Source: Lysobacterales bacterium
GTDB taxonomy: Bacteria > Pseudomonadota > Gammaproteobacteria > Xanthomonadales > Xanthomonadaceae
DNA: 12,339 nucleotides
Assembly (NCBI GenBank): GCA_015655035.1
Contig: JAATFS010000195.1
Span: forward strand, 1 to 12,339
Reading direction: 5' to 3'
In this document: piece by piece, positions 6,529 to 12,339 of the stretch
How the letters are laid out: each line of letters opens with the position of its first letter
How positions within the stretch are numbered: the stretch's first letter is position 1
The notes under the pieces: generated by a model
What the model was told of the DNA's origin: nothing
The model's input: the letters and a program-made list of their open reading frames with translations, nothing else
Databases searched by the model: none
Position numbers and translations under genes: made by a program

Positions 6529-6687
6529 GTTAGAGCCGGAAATGGAGAGTGGGAAATGGGGGAGCGCAGGGCTGCCAGGCATGGCAGGCCCCAGCGATGC
6601 AGGCAATGCGAGCGGCGGTCGGCGGGGAACCCGAGGCTGGCGGCGTCCGCGCCGTGGCCAACTTGCGATTCCCCATCCCCGACCTCA
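6529..6687. other. mreB-mreC spacer with G-rich repeat remnants
   Basis: This 159-bp gap is the only sizeable break inside the operon. On the plus strand it holds GGAAATGGAGAGT followed at once by GGGAAATGGGGGAG (6540-6566), two imperfect copies of one unit. It also has CTGCCA (6572-6577) facing TGGCAG (6582-6587). Near the mreB end, on the minus strand, is GGGGATGGGGAATCG (about 6667-6681), of the same general character. No T-run follows the hairpin, so it is not an intrinsic terminator. These look like remnants of short G-rich spacer repeats rather than coding sequence. Confidence 0.5.
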
Positions 6688-7734
6688 TCACTCTGGCGCG
6701 AAGAACTCGTTGCCGTGCATGTCCACCAGCTCGAGCGCACGGCCGCCGCCACGGGCGACGCAGGTCAACGGGTCGTCGGCGACCTGCACGTGCAGGCCGG
6801 TTTCCTCGGAGATCAGCCGGTCCAGGTCGCGCAGCAGCGCGCCGCCGCCGGTCAACACGATGCCGCGCTCGGCGACATCGGCGCATAGCTCCGGCGGGGT
6901 CTGCTCCAGCGCCAGCTTGACCGCCGAGACGATGCCCGACAGCGGCTCGTGCAGCGCCTCGAGCACTTCGTTGGAGTTGATCTTGATCATCTTCGGCACG
7001 CCTTCGGCGAGGTTGCGGCCGGAGATCTCCATCTCCTGCACTTCCGCCTGCGGATAGGCGCAGCCGATCTCCAGCTTGATCCGCTCGGCAGTGGCCTCGC
7101 CGATCAGCATGCCGTGGTTGCGGCGCACGTAATTGGTGATGGACTCGTCGAAACGATCGCCGCCCACGCGCACCGACTGCGAGTAGACGATGCCGTTGAG
7201 CGAGATCACCGCCACCTCGGTGGTACCGCCACCGATGTCGATGACCATCGAGCCGCGTGCCTCGGTGACCGGCATGCCGGCCCCGATCGCCGCCGCCATC
7301 GGCTCCTCGATCAAATAGACGTCGCGGGCGCCGGCCTCCTCGGCCGATTCCTTGATCGCGCGGCGCTCGACCTGGGTCGAGCCGGCCGGCACGCACACCA
7401 GCACGCGCGGGCTCGGGCGCAGGAAGCGCGACTTGTGCACCTTCTTGATGAAGTGCTTGAGCATCGCCTCGGTGTAGGTGAAATCGGCGATGACGCCGTC
7501 TTTCATCGGCCGGATCGTGGTGATGTGCCCGGGTGTGCGCCCCAGCATCTGCTTGGCCTCGGCCCCGACTGCCGCCACCGAGCGGGTGCCGCCGATCGCG
7601 CGATCCTGGCGTACCGCCACCACCGATGGTTCGTTCAGCACGATTCCCTGCCCGCGCACGTAGATCAGCGTATTGGCCGTGCCCAGATCGATGGACAGGT
7701 CGTTAGAGAACATGCCGCGGAGTTTCTTGAACAT
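6688..7734 (-). CDS. mreB: Actin-like rod shape-determining protein MreB
   Basis: This protein has 348 residues (E. coli MreB has 347). It forms membrane-bound ATP-dependent filaments that orient lateral-wall synthesis. The N-terminus MFKKLRGMF is the amphipathic membrane-binding helix. Actin-fold nucleotide motifs are all present: phosphate 1 IDLGTANT (15-22), phosphate 2 IDIGGGTTE (165-173), and the adenosine motif LTGGGALL (294-301). GMPVTEARGSMVIDIGGG and PAGSTQVERRAIKESA are typical of proteobacterial MreB. It is the first gene of the five-gene minus-strand elongasome operon. An AGGA stands 12 bases before the ATG, rather far for an ideal ribosome-binding site. A plausible sigma-70-type promoter lies about 80-105 bp upstream. 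Start, length and motifs agree, and I see no anomaly. Confidence 0.98.
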   Translation of the reverse strand: MFKKLRGMFSNDLSIDLGTANTLIYVRGQGIVLNEPSVVAVRQDRAIGGTRSVAAVGAEAKQMLGRTPGHITTIRPMKDGVIADFTYTEAMLKHFIKKVHKSRFLRPSPRVLVCVPAGSTQVERRAIKESAEEAGARDVYLIEEPMAAAIGAGMPVTEARGSMVIDIGGGTTEVAVISLNGIVYSQSVRVGGDRFDESITNYVRRNHGMLIGEATAERIKLEIGCAYPQAEVQEMEISGRNLAEGVPKMIKINSNEVLEALHEPLSGIVSAVKLALEQTPPELCADVAERGIVLTGGGALLRDLDRLISEETGLHVQVADDPLTCVARGGGRALELVDMHGNEFFAPE

Positions 7735-7812
7735 CGGGGAAATCGATCCTGAGAAGACTGTTGCGCGCCCGCCCGCCGAATGGCGAAAAAATGGGCAGAA
7801 ATGAAGTCTGCT

Positions 7813-7841
7813 AGCCTAACAACCCACCCAGGTGCGGGCAA
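7813..7841 (-). promoter_or_regulatory. Candidate sigma-70-type promoter for mreB
   Basis: On the minus strand TTGCCC (7841-7836) and TAGGCT (7818-7813) are separated by exactly 17 bases. A TGT immediately before TAGGCT provides an extended -10 TGn. Each hexamer matches consensus only partly (TTG..C. and TA...T form). Transcription would start near 7806, leaving a leader of about 70 nt before the mreB ATG. This is an assignment by pattern only. Confidence 0.4.
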
Positions 7842-7890
7842 GGAAAAATCGAGTGGCGGCACGGCTTTATGACGCCAGCGGGCGCCGTCG

Positions 7891-8002
7891 GCGCAAGGAC
7901 TTCTGGTCCTGAACCGCCGCAGCCGTTAACCTTTGCGCCGCGGCGCGCCAGCGGCGCCCCCAGTCATGTCCGGCGACTGGCGGATCTTTTTCCTTGCAAA
8001 GG
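7891..8002 (+). promoter_or_regulatory. Structured leader of the PfkB-kinase gene with competing pairings
   Basis: The leader contains several complementary blocks: AGGAC/GTCCT (7896-7910), a 12-bp perfect palindrome GCGCCGCGGCGC (7935-7946), and CCTTTGC (7930-7936), which is the exact complement of GCAAAGG (7996-8002), the ribosome-binding site region. CCTTGC (7992-7997) can instead pair with GCAAGG (7893-7898), and CCTT/AAGG can close locally at 7992-8002. These pairings exclude one another. No known riboswitch class was recognised, and the transcription start is unknown. Confidence 0.3.
7998..8002 (+). promoter_or_regulatory. Ribosome-binding site that fixes the kinase start
   Basis: AAAGG lies eight bases before the ATG at 8011. 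The two upstream in-frame starts, TTG at 7933 and ATG at 7966, have no such site, so 8011 is preferred. Confidence 0.65.
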
Positions 8003-8010
8003 CCCCCTCG

Positions 8011-8943
8011 ATGTCCGCTTTGATCTGTGGTTCCCTCGCCTACGACACCATCATGGTGTTTCCGGACCAGTTCAAGAACCACATCCTGCCGGACAAGGTG
8101 CACATCCTGAACGTCTCGTTCCTGGTGCCCCGGATGCGCCGCGAGTTCGGCGGCTGCGCCGGCAATATCGCCTACAACCTGCACCTGCTGGGCGGTTCGC
8201 CGATCCCGATGGGGACGGTCGGCCAGGATTTCGGCCCCTATCGCGAGCATTTCGACGCGCTGGGCATCGACCTGTCGCGGATCAAGGTGATCGATGAGCT
8301 GTTCACCCCGCAGGCATTCATCACCACCGACCACGACAACAACCAGATCACCGCCTTCCACCCGGGCGCGATGATGCGCAGCCACGAGAACCATGTGAAG
8401 GACGTACCGGGCGTGAGCCTGGGCCTGGTCGGCCCGGACGGACGCGAGGGCATGATCCAGAACGCGGCGGAGTTCGCGGCCGACGGCGTGCCGTTCATCT
8501 TCGACCCGGGCCAGGCCATGCCGCTGTTCAACGGACCGGAGCTGCGCGCGTTCATCGAACAGGCCGACTACGTGGTGGTCAACGACTACGAATCCAACCT
8601 GTTGCAGGAGCGCACCGGCTGGAGCGAGAAGGATATCGTGTCGCGCGTGCAGGCCTACATCACCACCCAGGGCCCGAAGGGTGCGCTGGTGCACACTCCC
8701 GACAAGACCTACGACGTGCCGCCTGCGCACGAGCGCCGCGTGGTCGATCCCACCGGCTGCGGGGACGCCTTCCGCGCCGGACTGATCTTCGGCATCCAGC
8801 GCGGCTGCGATTGGCTGACCATCGGCCGGATGGGCAACCTGATGGGCGCGCTGAAGGTCGAGCACCCCGGCACCCAGAACCAGCGCTTCGACTTCGACGA
8901 ATTCAACGACCAGTTCAAGCAGCAGTTCGGCTACACGCTGTAG
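8011..8943 (+). CDS. PfkB-family carbohydrate/nucleoside kinase
   Basis: This is a 310-residue cytoplasmic ribokinase-fold enzyme that should transfer phosphate from ATP to a sugar or nucleoside. The chosen ATG begins directly with the first beta strand (MSALICGSLAYDT), as in the family. Visible motifs are the substrate-side GGCAGN (47-52), NDYE (191-194), and the PfkB C-terminal signature DPTGCGDAFRAG (246-257) with catalytic base Asp252. The usual GAGD anion hole reads GCGD. The residues that choose the substrate cannot be read with certainty. Relatives are often annotated as adenosine kinase or sugar kinase, so the substrate should be left open. It is divergent from mreB and closed by its own strong terminator, so it is monocistronic and gives no pathway context. 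Confidence 0.92.
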   Translation: MSALICGSLAYDTIMVFPDQFKNHILPDKVHILNVSFLVPRMRREFGGCAGNIAYNLHLLGGSPIPMGTVGQDFGPYREHFDALGIDLSRIKVIDELFTPQAFITTDHDNNQITAFHPGAMMRSHENHVKDVPGVSLGLVGPDGREGMIQNAAEFAADGVPFIFDPGQAMPLFNGPELRAFIEQADYVVVNDYESNLLQERTGWSEKDIVSRVQAYITTQGPKGALVHTPDKTYDVPPAHERRVVDPTGCGDAFRAGLIFGIQRGCDWLTIGRMGNLMGALKVEHPGTQNQRFDFDEFNDQFKQQFGYTL

Positions 8944-8992
8944 GGCCGCCCGCCAGGCCTCGCGCCTGCCCCGACAGCCCACTTGAACGAAC

Positions 8993-9022
8993 AAAGCCGC
9001 GCAACTGCGCGGTTTTCTTTTT
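8993..9022 (+). terminator. Intrinsic terminator after the PfkB-kinase gene
   Basis: CCGCGC (8997-9002) pairs exactly with GCGCGG (9007-9012) around an AACT loop. The stem can be extended by AAAG/TTTT, and a T-rich tract (TTTTCTTTTT) ends the structure. It lies about 50 bp after the kinase stop and separates that gene from the downstream regulator. Confidence 0.92.
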
Positions 9023-9127
9023 GCGCAGGCCCCGGACCGGCCCCGGCCAAGCCCGCATTTTGCTGCATCGCGGTTTGAGCGCGCGCACGGATTGTGCGTC
9101 ACTGTCGCTCTGATCCAAGATCGGATC

Positions 9128-9132
9128 GAGGG
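9128..9132 (+). promoter_or_regulatory. Ribosome-binding site that supports the GTG start of the sigma-54 activator
   Basis: GAGGG lies eight bases before the GTG at 9141. The gap from the kinase terminator to this site (about 105 bp) must contain the promoter, but I could not recognise a convincing one. Confidence 0.7.
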
Positions 9133-9140
9133 CGCGCCAC

Positions 9141-11129
9141 GTGTCGGAACTGACTGTAGCCAAGCTCCTGGAAGCGGCAACCGAAACCTTGTCTTCGGAC
9201 GCAGGCGAGTCCGCACTGTTGGCGCGGATTCGCCGCTGTCGCCAGATCGAGCCATTGCCGCCTGCGCTGGCACGCTCGTGGCTACGCTGCCTGGACGAAT
9301 ATGGGTTGAACCCGGACACCAGTCCTTCGCCGATGGTCCACGACGGCAACGGGTTGCGCGAGCGCCGACAGCGGCTGGAGAAGGTGCTGCGCATCGCCAA
9401 GATGGAGATGGAAAATCTCTACGAGCAGATTGCCGGCGGCGGCTACGCGGTGGTGTTCGCCGACGCCGAGGCCACGGTGTTGCACAGCGTGCAGGACCCA
9501 TCGCTGCTGCGCGAGTTCCGCAAGACCGGGCTGTTCTGTGGCGCCAGCTGGGCCGAACGCTACCAGGGCACCAACGGCATCGGCACCTGTGCGGTGGAGT
9601 GCAGCGCGTTGGGCGTGCACCACGGCGAGCACTATCTGGCCCGGCATCTGCCGCTGTCATGCAGCGGCGCACCGATCCTGGACCCGCAGGGGCAGCTGCT
9701 GGCGGTACTGGATGCCTCCACGCCCGATGCGCGCGACACCAAGCTGGTGCAGCACCACACGCGCGCGCTGGTACAGATGTCGGCGGCGCAGATTGCGCGG
9801 GCGTATTTCCTGGATCAATACCGGCATGCGTGGATCCTGCGCTTCCACAGCCGTCCGGAATTCACCGGCTTGCTGCACGAAGCGTTGATGGCGATCGGCG
9901 GCGACGGCAGCGTGCTCGCCGCCAATCAGGCGGCACTGGAACAGCTCGGCCAGGCGGACCGGGAGCAGCTGGTCGGCCGCGATATCTCCCAGGTGATGCA
10001 GTTGGATTTCGACACGCTGGAGGAGCGCGCCCGCAACGATGCCGGCACGCTGTGGTCGATCCGCTGCGCCTGCCATGGGCGCCGCTTCTTTGCCCTGGCG
10101 CAACCACCTGGCGACGGCGCTGCCGGCAGGCGCGCCTCCACCACCGCCGAGCTGGCCAGCCAGCCGGACGAAACCGAGCACGAGCACGTGGGCTCCGATC
10201 CGCGCATGCGCCACAATCTGGACAACGCACTGAAACTGGCTGCGCATGGCGTGTCGATCCTGCTGTGCGGCGCCACTGGCACCGGCAAGGAAGAATTTGC
10301 CAAGGCCGTGCATCACAACTCGTCCTGGGCCGCACAGCCGTTCGTGGCGGTGAACTGCGCGGCGATCCCCGAAGCGCTGATCGAGAGCGAGCTGTTCGGC
10401 TACGCGCGCGGTGCGTTCACCGATGCGGCGCGCGAGGGCCGCCACGGCAAGCTGGTGCAGGCCAGTGGCGGCACCTTGTTCCTGGATGAGATCGGCGACA
10501 TGCCGTTGCCGCTGCAAACACGGCTGCTGCGCGTTCTGGAAGAACAGAGCGTGACCCCGCTCGGCAGTGAGCGTGCCACGCCATTGGAGTTGCATGTGAT
10601 CAGTGCGAGCCATCGCGACCTGGCGCAGATGGTCGCTGCCGGCGAGTTCCGCCAGGACCTGTACTACCGTCTCAACGGCGTGGTGCTGCACCTGCCGCCA
10701 CTGCGTGAGCGCAGCGACAAGGCCGAGCTGATCCGGACGCTGCTGCGCGAGGAACGCGATCAGCCGCAGGTACGCATCAGCGAAGATGCGCTGCACAAGC
10801 TGCTCAGCTATGCCTGGCCGGGCAATATGCGGCAGCTGCGCAACGTGTTGCGCACCGCTGCGGTGCTATGCGCCGACGGCGTGATCCGTATCTCGAACCT
10901 GCCGCAGGAAATCGTCGATGCCGACAGTGGTCCCTGCCTGGTCGACAGCGACGCGGTAGCCGCCGACGACATGCCCGGCCGCGCCGCACTGGACAGCGCC
11001 GAACGCAGCGTGTTGCAGCAACAACTGGAACGCCATCACTGGAACGTCAGCCGCACCGCCGATGCGCTCGGCATCAGCCGCAACACGCTGTATCGCAAGC
11101 TGCGCAAGCATGGGCTGGCCACCGCCTGA
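9141..11129 (+). CDS. AcoR-type sigma-54-dependent transcriptional activator
   Basis: This 662-residue enhancer-binding protein starts at GTG with a good ribosome-binding site. The order of regions is an N-terminal segment with LPPALARSWLRC (39-50) typical of AcoR relatives, a GAF sensor (about 90-225), a short PAS-like region (about 240-320), a central AAA+ domain (about 348-575), and a Fis-type helix-turn-helix (about 615-657, with NVSRTADALGISRNTLYRKL). Walker A is GATGTGKE (377-384, usually GETGTGKE), Walker B is TLFLDEIGD (445-453), and FRQDLYYRLN (503-512) carries the family arginines. The sigma-54-contacting GAFTGA loop reads GAFTDA (424-429). AcoR activates acetoin catabolism in other bacteria, but no aco genes are visible, so ligand and targets are unknown. 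It converges on a TonB-dependent receptor gene 32 bp away. Confidence 0.93.
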   Translation: MSELTVAKLLEAATETLSSDAGESALLARIRRCRQIEPLPPALARSWLRCLDEYGLNPDTSPSPMVHDGNGLRERRQRLEKVLRIAKMEMENLYEQIAGGGYAVVFADAEATVLHSVQDPSLLREFRKTGLFCGASWAERYQGTNGIGTCAVECSALGVHHGEHYLARHLPLSCSGAPILDPQGQLLAVLDASTPDARDTKLVQHHTRALVQMSAAQIARAYFLDQYRHAWILRFHSRPEFTGLLHEALMAIGGDGSVLAANQAALEQLGQADREQLVGRDISQVMQLDFDTLEERARNDAGTLWSIRCACHGRRFFALAQPPGDGAAGRRASTTAELASQPDETEHEHVGSDPRMRHNLDNALKLAAHGVSILLCGATGTGKEEFAKAVHHNSSWAAQPFVAVNCAAIPEALIESELFGYARGAFTDAAREGRHGKLVQASGGTLFLDEIGDMPLPLQTRLLRVLEEQSVTPLGSERATPLELHVISASHRDLAQMVAAGEFRQDLYYRLNGVVLHLPPLRERSDKAELIRTLLREERDQPQVRISEDALHKLLSYAWPGNMRQLRNVLRTAAVLCADGVIRISNLPQEIVDADSGPCLVDSDAVAADDMPGRAALDSAERSVLQQQLERHHWNVSRTADALGISRNTLYRKLRKHGLATA

Positions 11130-11161
11130 GCGCGTTCCACAGGGGTGCAGCCAGGGTCCGA

Positions 11162-12339
11162 CTAGAACCGCCAGCGCAGGCCGACCTGGTATTGCCTCGG
11201 CGCGCCGGGAGCGACGAAACGCGACGGTCCGTCCTCGACCGCCTCCTGCTGCGGGCGCGCCAGCGCGCCGCCGGGAAACATATCCTCGGCAATCGCGGCA
11301 TAGGTTTCGTAGCGTCGATCGAACAGGTTGTTGACCCGCAGGTAGAGCGACACGTCCTTGCCCACCTGCCAGGTGCCATGCAGGTCCACCAGCACATAGC
11401 CGCCGGTGGACAGATCGTGGCGCAACGTGTCTTCACCTTCCTCGGGATCTTCGACACGTCCGTCTTCGTTACCGCTGGCCCCGCGCGAGGAAATGGCGCG
11501 CAGGTCCGCGCCCAGCGCCAGCTGCGCCGAAGCCTGCCACAGCGCGCCCAGCTTCACGCTGTTGCGCGGCAGCCCGGCGATGCGCATTCCCGGGTGCAAG
11601 GCGATGCTGCGCTCGCCGGACAATAGTGCGTCGTCGCTGCGGTAGGTCGCGTCCAGATAGCTGTATCCCGCGAACCAGCGCAGCGCACCGCGCTGGGCCC
11701 GGTAGCTCAGGTCCACGCCTTGGTAACGCGTACGGTCGACATTGTCGAAATAACCCAGCTGCGTGTTGGGCGCACGCAGGAACAGAATGTCATCGCGATT
11801 GTCGGCCCGGTACAGCGATGCGTTGAGGCTCTGGTCCGGCGACGGATTCCAGCGCAGTCCCACTTCGTAGGTACGCGAGATGATCTGCTCCAATCGCGGA
11901 TCAGCCTGCAAGCCGGTGGGCAGCCGGCACGGCTGTTGCGGATCGGCGCAGCCCAGTTCGATCGCGGTCGGTGCGCGGCTGTTCTGCGATACCGATGCAT
12001 AGGCGGTCAGTCCGTCGCCCAGGCGATGGCTGATGCCCAGCGCGGGATTGAGCTTGGCGAACACGAAACGTTCGTTCGGCAGCGCGCCATCGTCGGCGGT
12101 GGACAGCACGTTGCTGACCCCTACCCGGTTCCAGCGCAAGGATGCGGTCACATGCGTGGTAGCGGCCAGCGCCCAGGTATCGCTGGCGAACACCCCCAGG
12201 GTGCTGCTGCGGCCGCTGACGCCGGAGAAGAATTCGCGATCCTCGTCGTCGTCTGCGACGATCGAGCGGTCGTCCTGCACCGAGCCGTCCTGCTCGTATT
12301 GCCGGTAGCGCACCCGGTTGCGGTCGTAGGTGGCCCCCA
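11162..12339 (-). CDS. TonB-dependent outer-membrane receptor, C-terminal part (cut by the window edge)
   Basis: The last 391 residues are visible and the 5' part lies beyond base 12339. The chain alternates polar and hydrophobic residues as beta-barrel strands do. It contains the typical barrel strands RTRYQGVDLSYRAQRGALRW and YSYLDATYRSDD, then VNNLFDRRYETY near the end, a hallmark of TonB-dependent receptors. It finishes QVGLRWRF with the terminal Phe required for outer-membrane insertion. A GCADPQQPC segment probably forms a disulfide-closed external loop. The plug domain, TonB box and signal peptide are not in the window, so the substrate (siderophore, sugar or cofactor) cannot be assigned. 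A GTG at 12311-12313 is internal, because the frame continues upstream without a stop. Only 32 bp separate its stop from that of the convergent activator. Confidence 0.93.
   Translation of the reverse strand, partial: GATYDRNRVRYRQYEQDGSVQDDRSIVADDDEDREFFSGVSGRSSTLGVFASDTWALAATTHVTASLRWNRVGVSNVLSTADDGALPNERFVFAKLNPALGISHRLGDGLTAYASVSQNSRAPTAIELGCADPQQPCRLPTGLQADPRLEQIISRTYEVGLRWNPSPDQSLNASLYRADNRDDILFLRAPNTQLGYFDNVDRTRYQGVDLSYRAQRGALRWFAGYSYLDATYRSDDALLSGERSIALHPGMRIAGLPRNSVKLGALWQASAQLALGADLRAISSRGASGNEDGRVEDPEEGEDTLRHDLSTGGYVLVDLHGTWQVGKDVSLYLRVNNLFDRRYETYAAIAEDMFPGGALARPQQEAVEDGPSRFVAPGAPRQYQVGLRWRF

Noticed and set aside
6529..6606. Longer mreC from ATG 6582 or TTG 6606
   Set aside because: The extension is low-complexity and encoded over G-rich spacer repeats, and family alignment places the start near the GTG at 6528. 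It is kept as an uncertainty, not excluded.
7903..7932. Possible -35/-10 pair before the kinase gene (TAACCT as -10)
   Set aside because: No acceptable -35 hexamer is found at 16-18 bases spacing.
7933..8010. Longer PfkB kinase from TTG 7933 or ATG 7966
   Set aside because: Neither has a ribosome-binding site, and the first beta strand of the fold begins right at the ATG at 8011.
9040..9075. Possible sigma-54 promoter before the activator (GGCC ... TTTTGC)
   Set aside because: The distance between the GG and GC elements is about five bases too long for a -24/-12 promoter, and the match is poor.
7867..9672. 601-codon minus-strand open frame across the kinase gene and the start of the activator
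   Set aside because: It runs antisense through two well-supported genes and a strong terminator, and its translation resembles no family.

Overview
The window looks like ordinary chromosomal sequence from a high-GC gammaproteobacterium of the Xanthomonadaceae, most likely Xanthomonas or a close relative. This is inferred from roughly 64% GC, the five-gene order mreB-mreC-mreD-mrdA-rodA, and a VOC-fold gene lodged in the formaldehyde-detoxification genes. No database search was possible, so the genus is an inference. I see no tRNA, rRNA, CRISPR array, insertion sequence or prophage gene.

Region 1 (1-1440, + strand) holds the glutathione-dependent formaldehyde pathway. It contains the last 49 codons of S-(hydroxymethyl)glutathione dehydrogenase, a small VOC/glyoxalase-fold protein, and S-formylglutathione hydrolase, which starts only four bases after the VOC stop. 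The dehydrogenase makes S-formylglutathione and the hydrolase releases formate and glutathione. The role of the VOC protein is unknown. The hydrolase gene carries a perfect 13-bp inverted repeat built partly from rare codons.

Region 2 (1441-1787) is a gene-free gap between convergent transcription units. It contains several inverted repeats and one convincing intrinsic terminator for minus-strand transcription, about 250 nt beyond the rodA stop.

Region 3 (1788-7734, - strand) is the elongasome operon: mreB, mreC, mreD, mrdA (PBP2) and rodA, read from right to left. MreB filaments, linked through MreC and MreD, position the transpeptidase PBP2 and the glycosyltransferase RodA for lateral-wall synthesis. 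mreC/mreD and mrdA/rodA overlap by 4 bp and mreD/mrdA are 9 bp apart. Only mreB and mreC are separated, by about 160 bp of repeat-like spacer. MreC and PBP2 both carry long Pro/Ala-rich periplasmic tails.

Region 4 (7735-8943) is a divergent intergenic region with a plausible mreB promoter, followed by a PfkB-family kinase gene (+ strand) and then a strong intrinsic terminator.

Region 5 (9141-12339) has an AcoR-type sigma-54 activator (+ strand) with GAF, PAS, AAA+ and Fis-HTH regions and an unusual GAFTDA loop. Converging on it is the C-terminal half of a TonB-dependent outer-membrane receptor (- strand, cut by the window edge). A functional link between the two is possible but unproven.

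I did not find a clearly new multi-gene system. The items most worth a second look are the fghA palindrome, the GAFTDA substitution, the paired disordered tails in MreC and PBP2, and the kinase leader with competing base-pairings around its ribosome-binding site.
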